64,000 bases of DNA from Bog-756 sp963704585 (lineage in GTDB: Bacteria > Actinomycetota > Acidimicrobiia > Acidimicrobiales > RAAP-2). The DNA is taken from contig OY969919.1 in assembly GCA_963704585.1 (NCBI GenBank), forward strand, positions 1,798,001 to 1,862,000. The letters are read 5' to 3'. Below, one piece after another: positions 57,090 through 64,000 of the stretch; position 1 is the first letter of the stretch; each line of letters begins with the position of its first letter. Made by a program: the position numbers and the translations under genes. The notes under the pieces are model-generated. The model had not been told where the DNA came from. It searched no databases and worked only from the letters and a program-made list of their open reading frames with translations.

Positions 57090-57364
57090 CCGAGCCCGTT
57101 GACCATGTTCGGGATCGAGCGGTAGAGCTCCTCGGTATAGGAGACCGCGACTCCGAGCATCCAGTGGCCGAAGAAGAGGAGCACGATCCCGATGGCCACC
57201 ACCTTCGGCAGGAAGGTGAGGGTGAACTCCTGGATGGAGGTGACCGCCTGGAAGAGCGCGACCACCAGGCCGACGACGAGGCTGACCACCAGCACCGGGC
57301 CGGCCAGCTCGATCATCAGGAGCATTGCCTGCGAGGCGAGGTGGAGGACGGTGGTGTCGCTCAC
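57086..57364 (-). CDS. fliQ: Flagellar export gate protein FliQ
   Basis: 92 residues, the usual length. Two transmembrane helices (ELAGPVLVVSLVVGLVVALFQAVTSIQEFTL and LPKVVAIGIVLLFFGHWMLG) with the FliQ signature FQAVTSIQEFTL. The 4-base overlap with fliR and its position behind fliP are the standard P-Q-R order. Confidence 0.94.
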   Translation of the reverse strand: MSDTTVLHLASQAMLLMIELAGPVLVVSLVVGLVVALFQAVTSIQEFTLTFLPKVVAIGIVLLFFGHWMLGVAVSYTEELYRSIPNMVNGLG

Positions 57365-57404
57365 GGCGCCCGTCGCACTCGTGCAGTGCTCCGCGGTCGT
57401 CCGG

Positions 57405-58133
57405 TCACGAGTGGAAGGACCGGATGAGCGAGGAGGCGACGAGCGTCCACCCGTCGACGAGGACGAATAGGAGGATCTTGAAGGGGAGCGAGATGAGCGT
57501 GGGCGGGAGCATGTACATGCCCATCGACATCATGATCGCCGAGACGACCAGGTCGATGACCATGAACGGGATGAACACCATGAACCCGATGAGGAACGCG
57601 GACTCGATCTCCGAGAGGATGAACGCGGGGATCACCGTCGTGAGCGGCAGCGACTGCGGGTTCTTCGTGTGCTCGCCCGCGGCGGAGGTGAAGAGGTTGA
57701 GCTCGTTGTTGCGCGTCTGGAGCAGCATCCAGTGCTCGAGCGGCACCTCGGCGCGGTGGATGGCCTCGCTCGCGGTGATCGAGCCCTTCTCGTAGGGCTG
57801 CACCGCGACGTGGTCGATCTGGTTGATGACGGGCGCCATGATGAACAGCGAGATGAAGAGGGCGAGGCCCGCGATCACCTGGTTGGGCGGCACGGTCTGC
57901 GTCCCGATCGCGTTGCGGGTGAGCACCAGGACGATGAAGACCCGGGTGAAACCCGTCATCAGGATCAGCACGGACGGCACGATGGCCAGCACCGTGATGA
58001 CGATGATGATGAGGACGGCGGTCGACGGGCTCTTGAGCCCGCTGACGTTCACGTTCACGTTGGACGAGGCGGCGTACAACGCGGCTCGGCATGGGACCTC
58101 TGACTCTGGGACGTCGGGCACGACGGCCCGCAC
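57405..58133 (-). CDS. fliP: Flagellar export gate protein FliP
   Basis: 242 residues. FliP signatures: PSVLILMTGFTRVFIVLVLTRNAIGTQTVPPNQVIAGLALFISLF and PAFILSEIESAFLIGFMVFIPFMVIDLVVSAIMMSMGMYMLPP. Four transmembrane helices. The N-terminus before VLIIIVITVLAIV is Ser/Asn/Val-rich without an obvious cleavable signal peptide, unlike many FliPs; the true start may be slightly downstream of 58133. Seeds the FliPQR complex with FliO. Confidence 0.94.
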   Translation of the reverse strand: MRAVVPDVPESEVPCRAALYAASSNVNVNVSGLKSPSTAVLIIIVITVLAIVPSVLILMTGFTRVFIVLVLTRNAIGTQTVPPNQVIAGLALFISLFIMAPVINQIDHVAVQPYEKGSITASEAIHRAEVPLEHWMLLQTRNNELNLFTSAAGEHTKNPQSLPLTTVIPAFILSEIESAFLIGFMVFIPFMVIDLVVSAIMMSMGMYMLPPTLISLPFKILLFVLVDGWTLVASSLIRSFHS

Positions 58134-58146
58134 GGTGCGGCTCAGC

Positions 58147-58617
58147 TCAGCGCCGGACCGTCAGCTCCCGCAGGTTGTCGACGAAGGCATCCCATGCCCT
58201 CGGGGTCTCCGCCCCGTACTGCGGTGCCGTCCCTGGCACCATCTCCACGTTCCCCATCCCGAGGCGCGGACTTTCGCTCGGCCGGTAGCGCCGGCGGCCG
58301 ACCAGGGCCGGCGCCGGCTCGTCCTCGAGCTCGAGGTCCTGCTCGTCGACCGTCGAGAGCACGGTGATCTGCTGGGGGGTCTGGCCGACGACCATCACCT
58401 TGCCGCCGACCCGCACGACCGCGACCGAGGTGTGCCGGCCGAGGGAGCGGCGCGAGAGCACCTCGATCTTGCCGCCGCCTCCGCTGCCGCCCATCATCCG
58501 GCCGAGCCGTCCGGCGGCGCGTCCCTGCTTGCTCCGCCCGATGCGGGTGCAGAGCCAGAGGAGCCCGAGCACGAAGGCCAGGGCGAGCAGCATCCGCCCG
58601 AACTGGACGGCGATCAC
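58147..58617 (-). CDS. fliO: FliO-like flagellar biosynthesis protein
   Basis: 156 residues. One N-terminal transmembrane helix (MIAVQFGRMLLALAFVLGLLWLC) and then a cytoplasmic beta domain with KIEVLSRRSLGRHTSVAVVRVGGKVMVVGQTPQQITVLS, the FliO core. The C-terminal tail is variable. Sits between fliN and fliP as usual. FliO scaffolds FliP assembly. Confidence 0.86.
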   Translation of the reverse strand: MIAVQFGRMLLALAFVLGLLWLCTRIGRSKQGRAAGRLGRMMGGSGGGGKIEVLSRRSLGRHTSVAVVRVGGKVMVVGQTPQQITVLSTVDEQDLELEDEPAPALVGRRRYRPSESPRLGMGNVEMVPGTAPQYGAETPRAWDAFVDNLRELTVRR

Positions 58618-58625
58618 GGCGGCCC

Positions 58626-58943
58626 CTACCCCGCCTCGTCGGAGACGATCTCGGTGATGCGGACCCCGTACTCGTCCCCGACGTCGACGACCTCACCGCG
58701 CGCGATCACGACCTCACGGTTGAGGACGACGTCGACCGGCGCGCCGACCGCGCGGTCGAGCTCGATGACCTCGCCGGGCCGGAGCTTCGCCAGGTCGCCG
58801 AAGGTCCGGCGGGTCTTGCCGATCCAGACCGACACCTCGACGGTCACGCTCCTGAACTGGGCCTCGCGGATTGCCAACCGCTCGCCGGTGTCGTGCCGGT
58901 CGCCGCCGGGGGCGTCGTCGGCCAGTGGGGCGACTTCGGGCAT
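58626..58943 (-). CDS. fliN: Flagellar motor switch protein FliN
   Basis: 105 residues from ATG 58943, 2 nt after the fliM stop. The SpoA domain is clear: VTVEVSVWIGKTRRTFGDLAKLRPGEVIELDRAVGAPVDVVLNREVVIARGEVVDVGDEYGVRITEI. Forms the C-ring with FliM and binds export components. Confidence 0.93.
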   Translation of the reverse strand: MPEVAPLADDAPGGDRHDTGERLAIREAQFRSVTVEVSVWIGKTRRTFGDLAKLRPGEVIELDRAVGAPVDVVLNREVVIARGEVVDVGDEYGVRITEIVSDEAG

Positions 58944-58945
58944 GG

Positions 58946-59836
58946 TCACGACAGGACCTCCTCGGTGATCGAACACGCTTTGCGCACCCCGGTCCGCCCG
59001 ATGGTGGCGAGGGCGACGAGCAGCCCCTCAGCACGCAGCTCGAGCGGCCGGTCGGTCGGCAGCCCCAGGTGGAGCTCGTCGCCGACCGCGAGGTGCATCA
59101 GGCTGTCGGGGGTGGTGGTGAAACTCGGGAACTGGAGGATGAGGTCGACGGGCACCTCCTGGAGACGCCTGCGGACCGTGAGCGAGCTCACCGTCGCGCT
59201 CCCGCCTTCCGGCCGCGCCGGACCGCGCCGCATGGTCTCGACCAGATGGCGGACCATGAGGTAGGGGAAGCAGAGCAGGATCGAGCAGGCCGGCCGGCCC
59301 CCGACCGTGAAGGCGAAGCGTGCCGTCAGGCACATCTCGGTCCCCGAGGCGACGGACACGAACTGCGCGCTCGACTCGTGCACCCCGAGCTCCGGCACGG
59401 TCACCTGCAGGCGCGAGAGCGCCTTCGAGAGCTCGTCGAGCAGCCCCGCGACGACCGGGTTGAACAGCTCCTGCTCGATCTCGGTGAGGCCGCGGTCGGG
59501 GTAGTCGTCGTCCCCCGAGCCGGCGAGACGCAGGTCGACGAGGGCGAGCGCGTCGTTCGCCGGCACGGTCAGCACGGCGTGGCCGGGCAGCGGTGGCAGG
59601 GCGAAGGTGAGGAAGTGGTTGCCGTCCCCGAGCTGCTCGGCGAGGTCCTCCCACGTCGCCTGCTCCATCGACTCGAGCGCGAGGGTGCACTGCTCCCGCA
59701 GCATCGCGGTGAGCGCGGCGGCGCCCTGCTTCGCGAAGTTCTCGAAGACCGTGGTGACCGCGTGGTGGTGGCCACGCTCGAGCATCTCCGCGTGGCGGAA
59801 GTCGTGCGGCTGGACCGCCGGCTCGGCCTTGCTCAC
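58946..59836 (-). CDS. fliM: Flagellar motor switch protein FliM, lacking the CheY-binding N-terminus
   Basis: 296 residues from GTG 59836, which overlaps the motB stop (GTGA). The middle CheC-like domain (HHAVTTVFENFAKQGAAALTAMLREQ, GLTEIEQELFNPVVAGLLDELSKAL, LLCFPYLMVRHLVETM) and the C-terminal SpoA domain (VDLILQFPSFTTTPDSLMHLAVGDELHL) are intact. The N-terminus is short (VSKAEPAVQPHDFRHAE) and lacks the LSQxEIDALL motif that binds CheY-P in most bacteria. Confidence 0.88.
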   Translation of the reverse strand: MSKAEPAVQPHDFRHAEMLERGHHHAVTTVFENFAKQGAAALTAMLREQCTLALESMEQATWEDLAEQLGDGNHFLTFALPPLPGHAVLTVPANDALALVDLRLAGSGDDDYPDRGLTEIEQELFNPVVAGLLDELSKALSRLQVTVPELGVHESSAQFVSVASGTEMCLTARFAFTVGGRPACSILLCFPYLMVRHLVETMRRGPARPEGGSATVSSLTVRRRLQEVPVDLILQFPSFTTTPDSLMHLAVGDELHLGLPTDRPLELRAEGLLVALATIGRTGVRKACSITEEVLS

Positions 59837-60633
59837 GCGGTCGACCCCTGGGTCGTCCCGCCGGGCGTCGCGCTCTGGCCGGACGGTTTGATGATGATGT
59901 TGACCCGGCGGTTCTGGGCCTGGTTGGTCGGCGACGAGTCGGGCACGATCGGGTGGTACTGGCCGTAGCCGAGCGAGACCACCTTGGTCGGATCGACCCC
60001 GTCGACGGTGGTGAGCCGCTCGACCACCGCGACCGAGCGCGCGGCCGAGAGCGCCCAGTTGTTCTGGTACGGCCCGCCGGTGATCGGCTGATTGTCGGTG
60101 TAGCCCGCGACGTCCACGCTGTTGCCGTACTTGGCGATGACCGTACCTGACGTGTCGATGATCGAGAGTCCCTGCGGGGAGAGCTGGGCGGAGTCGGTCA
60201 CGAAGAAGGTCGAGTCGCTGACCAGCCCGATGACGAGACCCTGGGGCGTCTGTTTGAGGCTCACGCTGTGGAGGAGCCCGTGCTGGTTGAGGGCCTTGGT
60301 CAGCGCCTTCTCGATCTGCTTGAGCTGCGCCGGCAGCGGCGAGAGCGGGGCGGAGCCGAAGCTCGGGGTGGAACTGTTGCCGTTCACGACCGAGTCGCCG
60401 ACGATCTTCGCGTTGTTGACCGACTGCACGAACTGGCGGTACTTGGCCTGGTTGATCTTGGAGAGGGCGAAGAGGACGATGAAGAGGACGAGCAGCAGCG
60501 TGATCATGTCCGCGTAGGTGAGCAGCCACCGTTCCGAGCTCGGTCCGCCGTGGCCGTGCCCGCCGCTGCCCGAGCCCCGGTCGCGGAAGGAGCGGCGGCC
60601 CGAGGTCATGCCCGGATTCGTGGAGCCGCTCAT
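59833..60633 (-). CDS. motB: Flagellar stator protein MotB
   Basis: 266 residues. The cytoplasmic N-terminus is Gly/Ser/His-rich. The single transmembrane helix carries the essential proton-binding Asp in WLLTYADMITLLLVLFIVLFALS. The OmpA-like peptidoglycan-binding domain is present (IIDTSGTVIAKYGNSVDVAGYTDN, LSAARSVAVVERLTTVDGVDPTKVVSLGYG, NRRVNIIIK). Overlaps motA and fliM by 4 nt. Proton-driven stator with MotA. Confidence 0.94.
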   Translation of the reverse strand: MSGSTNPGMTSGRRSFRDRGSGSGGHGHGGPSSERWLLTYADMITLLLVLFIVLFALSKINQAKYRQFVQSVNNAKIVGDSVVNGNSSTPSFGSAPLSPLPAQLKQIEKALTKALNQHGLLHSVSLKQTPQGLVIGLVSDSTFFVTDSAQLSPQGLSIIDTSGTVIAKYGNSVDVAGYTDNQPITGGPYQNNWALSAARSVAVVERLTTVDGVDPTKVVSLGYGQYHPIVPDSSPTNQAQNRRVNIIIKPSGQSATPGGTTQGSTA

Positions 60634-61421
60634 GCCGCGTCGGCCGTCTGGTCGCCCAGACCGGACGAGGTCGGCGACTCCTCGTCACGCTCGTTCGGCG
60701 GCAGGAATGCGAACAACCGGTCGCGCAGGTCGAGGGTCGAGACGTTGAGCTGCATGGTGAGCAGCCCCTCGATGACCATCTCCCGGTAGGCGATCTCCTC
60801 TTCGGACTTGCGCTGCAGCCGGTTGGAGATCGGGAGCCACACCGCGTTGGCGAGGAGCACGCCCCAGAGGGTCGCGGTGAACGCGGTGGCGATCGCCGGG
60901 CCGAGCTTGCCGGGATTGGCGATCTCGCCGAGCACCCCGATGAGCCCGATGACCGTCCCGAGGATGCCGAACGTCGGCGAGAAGCCCGACATGTCGGAGA
61001 AGAACTTGATGCCGGCCTGGTGACGATTGCGGAGGCTGTTGACCTCGGCCCCGAGGAGCTCGTGGACGCGCTCGGGGTCCGAGGTCGACGTGATCAGCTG
61101 GATGCCCTTGCGGAGAAAAGGGTCGTCGGTCTCCAGCTGGTCGAGGACGAGGGGGTTCTGGCGGACCTCCTTCGCGATCCCGAGCAGCATGTCGATGGTC
61201 CCCCGCATGTCGGGTCCCTTGCTCCCGAACATGACCCGCTTGAAGGCGCGGAAGACGACCCCGAGCTTCTTGCGGTCGAAGCCGGCCGCGGTCGCGCCCA
61301 GGCTGCCCCCGACCACGAGCAGGAGCGCGGGGATGTTGACCAGCGACATCGGCTTGCCGTGGTCCATGGTCATGGAGACCAGGACCGCCATGATCGCGAT
61401 GAGGATCCCGACCGGGGTCAC
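60630..61421 (-). CDS. motA: Flagellar stator protein MotA
   Basis: 263 residues with four transmembrane helices. MotA signatures: LGATAAGFDRKKLGVVFRAFK, GIKFFSDMSGFSPTFGILGTVIGLIGVLGEI and FTATLWGVLLANAVWLPISNRL (TM3-TM4). The cytoplasmic loop keeps charged residues that contact FliG. Overlaps both flbD and motB by 4 nt. Confidence 0.94.
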   Translation of the reverse strand: MTPVGILIAIMAVLVSMTMDHGKPMSLVNIPALLLVVGGSLGATAAGFDRKKLGVVFRAFKRVMFGSKGPDMRGTIDMLLGIAKEVRQNPLVLDQLETDDPFLRKGIQLITSTSDPERVHELLGAEVNSLRNRHQAGIKFFSDMSGFSPTFGILGTVIGLIGVLGEIANPGKLGPAIATAFTATLWGVLLANAVWLPISNRLQRKSEEEIAYREMVIEGLLTMQLNVSTLDLRDRLFAFLPPNERDEESPTSSGLGDQTADAA

Positions 61422-61687
61422 GTCCGGCGGTCCCTCCCGCTCGTGCTCCCGGCGACCGCGGTGAGGTTCGGACCCTCGTTGGCCGGACGGGAACCCGAGA
61501 CGGCGCGCGCGAGGATGGTCACCTTCTCCGCGCGGATGCGCTCGTTGATGGCGTCGACGTCGTCGCGCACGACGAGGTACGTGCTGTTGGTGAGGTACAC
61601 CACCGTGGTGGCGTCCCCTTCGATCCGCTCGATGAGGTCCTCGTTGACGAACATCGTGGAGCCGTCGAGCTTGGACAAGGCGATCAA
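61418..61687 (-). CDS. flbD: FlbD-family flagellar protein
   Basis: About 89 residues from TTG 61687, where an ACGGAG ribosome site is seen and the sequence starts LIALSKLDGSTMFVNEDLIERIE as FlbD proteins do; a longer TTG start at 61726 is possible. Contains TTVVYLTNSTYLVVRDDVDAINERI. The C-terminal tail is Ser/Gly-rich. FlbD sits between flgE and motA as in many Gram-positives. Exact function unsettled. Confidence 0.85.
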   Translation of the reverse strand: MIALSKLDGSTMFVNEDLIERIEGDATTVVYLTNSTYLVVRDDVDAINERIRAEKVTILARAVSGSRPANEGPNLTAVAGSTSGRDRRT

Positions 61688-61769
61688 CCGCGGCTCCGTT
61701 CTCGAGAGCGTTCTCCCATCCGTCAATAACGGCGCGCGCGCCGACGGAGTTGAGGGTCTGGGCCCACGA

Positions 61770-63026
61770 TCAGGACATCTGGACGAGGGACTGGAGGGCG
61801 ACCGAGGTCGAGTCGACCACCTTGGTGTTGGCCTGGTAAGCGGTCTGGGCCTCGATGAGATCGGTCAGTTCGGTTGCCAGATTCACGTTCGAGCCCTCGA
61901 GGGCGCCGCCCTGCAGGGTGCCGAGGCCGCCGGAGCCCGGGGTGCCGAGCTGCGGGTTGCCCGACGCGGCGGACGGTGAGTAGTAGGTGTTGCCGACCGC
62001 GCTGAGCCCGCCCGGGTTCGCGAACTGGGCGAGTGCGATCGTGCCGAGCGCCTGGCTCTGGCCGTTCGAGTAGGTGCCGGTGATCGTGCCGCCCGCGCCG
62101 ATCGAGTACGACTCGAGGGTGCCCGAGGTGTAGCCGTCCTGCGAGTTCACGACCGCGGTCTGCGCGCTCGCGAACTGGGTCATCGCGTTCTGCGAACCGA
62201 CCGCGGGGAAGTCGAACTGCGGCGGGGCGCCCGACCACGAGTAGTTGGACGGCAGGACGCCGACCGGGAGCGACGTCTGCCCCGCGCCGACCGCGGCGCC
62301 GTTGACGGTCGCGAGGTCGCCGTTCGGGGTGAAGGTCAGGGTCTGCGGCGCGGCCCAGAGCGAGCTCGCCGCACCGGGCACCGTGCCCTGCAGCGACCAG
62401 CTGTTCGTCCCGGTCGGCGTGAAGGTGAGGGTCACCGGGACCGCGCTACCCTGCGCGTCGTAGATGGTGGTGGTCACCGTCACCGGGCCCGTCGCGTTGG
62501 CCGGGAGGTTGCCCCCGAGGTACGCGTTGCGGGTCTGGGCCGGCGGCTCGGCAGAGCCGGCGATGATGCTGAGCGGGCCCGGCGTCGCGTTCGACCCGGT
62601 CCCACCCGGCCAGCCGAGGACGAGGCCGCCGCTTTGGGTCGCGAGGTTGCCGTTGGCGTCGATCTGCAGATTGCCGTCCCTCGTGTAGTACGTCTGCCCG
62701 TTCTGGCTGATCACGAGGAAGCCGTTGCCCTCGATCGCCACGTCGGTGCTCACCCCGGTCTGGCTGACCGCGCCTTCCGAGAAGTTGGTCGAGATGGTCG
62801 ACACCTCGGTGCCGGCACCGATGGACGACGGGTTCGTACTGGCGAGATTCGTTCCCGACGCCGCACCTGCCGGCTGCAGCTGCTCGGTCAACAGGTCCTG
62901 GAACTGTGCGGTCGTCGCCTTGAACCCGTTGGTCTCGGAGTTGGCGATGTCGTTGCCGATGACGTCGAGGTCGGTCTGCATGCTGTCGATGCCGGAGGCG
63001 GCTGCGCTGAGTGAACGGACGCTCAT
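61770..63026 (-). CDS. flgE: Flagellar hook protein FlgE
   Basis: 418 residues, GGAG ribosome site just upstream. N-terminal rod/hook motif (SVRSLSAAASGIDSMQTDLDVIGNDIANSETNGFKATTAQF), then DVAIEGNGFLVISQNGQTYYTRDGNLQIDANG, and the C-terminal helix (LEGSNVNLATELTDLIEAQTAYQANTKVVDSTSVALQSLVQMS). Hook subunit secreted by the flagellar apparatus. Starts downstream of a GT-rich repeat tract. Confidence 0.94.
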   Translation of the reverse strand: MSVRSLSAAASGIDSMQTDLDVIGNDIANSETNGFKATTAQFQDLLTEQLQPAGAASGTNLASTNPSSIGAGTEVSTISTNFSEGAVSQTGVSTDVAIEGNGFLVISQNGQTYYTRDGNLQIDANGNLATQSGGLVLGWPGGTGSNATPGPLSIIAGSAEPPAQTRNAYLGGNLPANATGPVTVTTTIYDAQGSAVPVTLTFTPTGTNSWSLQGTVPGAASSLWAAPQTLTFTPNGDLATVNGAAVGAGQTSLPVGVLPSNYSWSGAPPQFDFPAVGSQNAMTQFASAQTAVVNSQDGYTSGTLESYSIGAGGTITGTYSNGQSQALGTIALAQFANPGGLSAVGNTYYSPSAASGNPQLGTPGSGGLGTLQGGALEGSNVNLATELTDLIEAQTAYQANTKVVDSTSVALQSLVQMS

Positions 63027-63089
63027 GGTGGGCTCCTTTGTTCGGTCGTGGTCGTGGTCGGTCGGTGGTCGGTGGTCGGTGTCGAGTGC

Positions 63090-63237
63090 TGTGTCGGTGT
63101 CGGTGTCGGGTGCCGGTTGGTGTCGGGTGCCGGTTGGTGTCGGGTGCCGGGTCGGTGTCGGGTGCGGGTCGGTGTCGGGTGCGGGTCGTGTCGGGTGCGG
63201 GTCGTGTCGGGTGCGGGTCGGTGTCGGATGCGGGTCA
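63090..63237. repeat. GT/G-rich tandem repeat between flgD and flgE
   Basis: About seven copies of a 16-17 bp unit, consensus GGTGTCGGGTGCGGGTC, with small length and base changes between copies. A looser GGTCGGT run precedes it from about 63045. It fills most of the 208-base gap in the operon. Apparent coding on the plus strand through it is repeat artefact. Confidence 0.85.
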
Positions 63238-63615
63238 GCTGGTGATGGTCTGGACGTTGGAGAGGGAGACCGCGGTCCCGTTTACGTCGAGCAGCGGACC
63301 GCTCGTCCCGTTGATGACGCCCTGGACGGTGCCGTTTACGACGGTGCCGTCGGGCATGTTGGCCATGACCGTCTTGCCGATGAGCCCCACCGCCTCGCCC
63401 ATCTGCGAGGAGGAGGACACGGTCTGGAGCTGCTCGACCTGCGAGAGCGTGGCGATCTGTGCCATGAAGTCCGCGGACGAGGTCGGGTTGAGCGGGTTCT
63501 GGTACTTGAGCTCGTCGACCAGCAGGTTCAAGAAGGTGGCGGGGTCCAGCATGCTGGCGGTCGTGTTGGCGGCCGGCGACGACTGGCCGGTCACCCCCGT
63601 GATGGGCATGGTCAT
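63235..63615 (-). CDS. flgD: Flagellar hook assembly protein FlgD
   Basis: 126 residues, short as in many Gram-positives. Conserved DPATFLNLLVDELKYQNPLNPTSSADFMAQIATLSQVEQLQTV and a small beta domain (LIGKTVMANMPDGTVVNGTVQGVINGTSGPLLDVNGTAVSLSNV). Hook-cap protein required for FlgE polymerisation; follows fliK. Confidence 0.92.
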   Translation of the reverse strand: MTMPITGVTGQSSPAANTTASMLDPATFLNLLVDELKYQNPLNPTSSADFMAQIATLSQVEQLQTVSSSSQMGEAVGLIGKTVMANMPDGTVVNGTVQGVINGTSGPLLDVNGTAVSLSNVQTITS

Positions 63616-63672
63616 CGGTGCTCCCTTCGGTGGGATCGGTGCGGCGGTCGTTCGGAAGGTCGGATCATCGGC

Positions 63673-64000
63673 TCAGAGCACCACGTGGATCCGCGCGTCG
63701 TGCAGGGTCGTCGGGGCGGTCGTCGGCGCTGCCGGCGTCGGATCGTTCGGCGCGGATCGGGTTGCAGCGTGTGCGGGACCCTGTGGGTCGCTCTGACTCC
63801 CCGCCTGCTCGCGGGGCTGCCCGAGGGTGACCGTGACCTCGACGCCGTTGCCGCCGAGTTGGTCGCGGAGCGACGGCAGTGCGGTGGCGAGCGCGTCGCG
63901 CCCGCTCTCCTGCTCGGGGACCAGGGTGACCTGGAGCTGCTCGCCGCGCAGGGTGAGGAGTGCGTGCACCCCACCGAGCTCGGGCGGGTGCAGGTCGATC
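63673..64000 (-). CDS. fliK: Flagellar hook-length control protein FliK, C-terminal part, 5' cut off by the window edge
   Basis: The frame enters from base 63999 with IDLHPPELGGVHALLTLRGEQLQVTLVPEQ, the core of the FliK C-terminal (Flg_hook) domain (LxPxxLGxVxVxL). The domain continues with GRDALATALPSLRDQLGGNGVEVTVTLGQ. It ends at 63673 in a Pro/Thr/Ala-rich tail (PTPAAPTTAPTTLHDARIHVVL). FliK senses hook length and triggers the FlhB switch. Most of the protein lies outside the window. Confidence 0.85.
   Translation of the reverse strand, partial: IDLHPPELGGVHALLTLRGEQLQVTLVPEQESGRDALATALPSLRDQLGGNGVEVTVTLGQPREQAGSQSDPQGPAHAATRSAPNDPTPAAPTTAPTTLHDARIHVVL

Noticed and set aside
63011..63796. 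Long plus-strand frame across the GT repeat and flgD
   Set aside because: It is composed of repeat artefact and the antisense of flgD; no ribosome site or family similarity.
1..64000. CRISPR arrays, riboswitches, replication origin, insertion sequences
   Set aside because: No evenly spaced repeat-spacer series, no recognisable riboswitch core, no DnaA-box cluster and no transposase or integrase gene were found.

Overview
The window looks like chromosomal DNA from a high-GC actinobacterium. The best guess is Acidimicrobiia. The clues are uniformly GC-rich coding, a DUF222/HNH (REP13E12-type) gene, F420-type luciferase-like and acyl-CoA enzymes, a CHAD/polyphosphate-glucokinase pair, a secreted NlpC/P60-like protein carrying the 'DGGVFAFGDA' repeat that I associate with Acidimicrobiia, and a complete flagellar export/motor operon ending in fliW-csrA. 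The species cannot be named from the sequence alone.

Layout. 1-13.6 kb is housekeeping and lipid metabolism: the end of a P-type ATPase fused to a hemerythrin domain, a membrane-anchored dCTP-deaminase-like protein, a hydrolase plus biotin-dependent carboxyltransferase operon, a dienoyl-CoA-reductase-like SDR, an NRDE protein, twin lipoproteins, a secreted beta-propeller protein divergent from an ECF sigma/anti-sigma pair, an acyl-CoA dehydrogenase plus acetoacetate-decarboxylase-like pair, and the NlpC/P60-like repeat protein. 13.8-24.1 kb is a helicase cluster: SWIM zinc finger plus SNF2 helicase (minus strand), an AAA ATPase and Lhr (plus strand). 24.2-27.3 kb holds a copper type II monooxygenase-like protein and an ABC-2 exporter.

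27.5-34.8 kb is an accessory island of visibly lower GC. Four genes overlap by 4 nt each: a D12-class adenine methyltransferase, McrB-like GTPase, McrC-like nuclease and Eco57I-class methyltransferase. They are followed by a 52-residue ORF and a convergent DUF6308-like gene, and the island ends at the 3' end of tRNA-Arg(ACG). This is the strongest candidate for an under-described system: a LlaJI/BsuMI-like restriction system that pairs McrBC-type restriction proteins with two amino-methyltransferases of different families.

35.1-46.9 kb returns to lipid/CoA metabolism: CoA-transferase III, hydrolases, aldo/keto reductase, a DUF35-thiolase pair, quinone oxidoreductase, CHAD and polyphosphate glucokinase, amidase, a luciferase-like oxidoreductase, and the DUF222/HNH gene flanked by repeats and hairpins.

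47.25-64 kb is one minus-strand flagellar operon, read fliK-flgD-flgE-flbD-motA-motB-fliM-fliN-fliO-fliP-fliQ-fliR-flhB-flhA-(degenerate flhF-like)-hyp-flgN-flgK-flgL-fliW-csrA, mostly with overlapping or abutting genes.

Seven otherwise well-conserved genes are broken by apparent single-base indels, most of them in short G or C runs. Raw-sequence indel error explains this better than mass pseudogenization, so the broken genes are annotated as spanning features with the shift points given.
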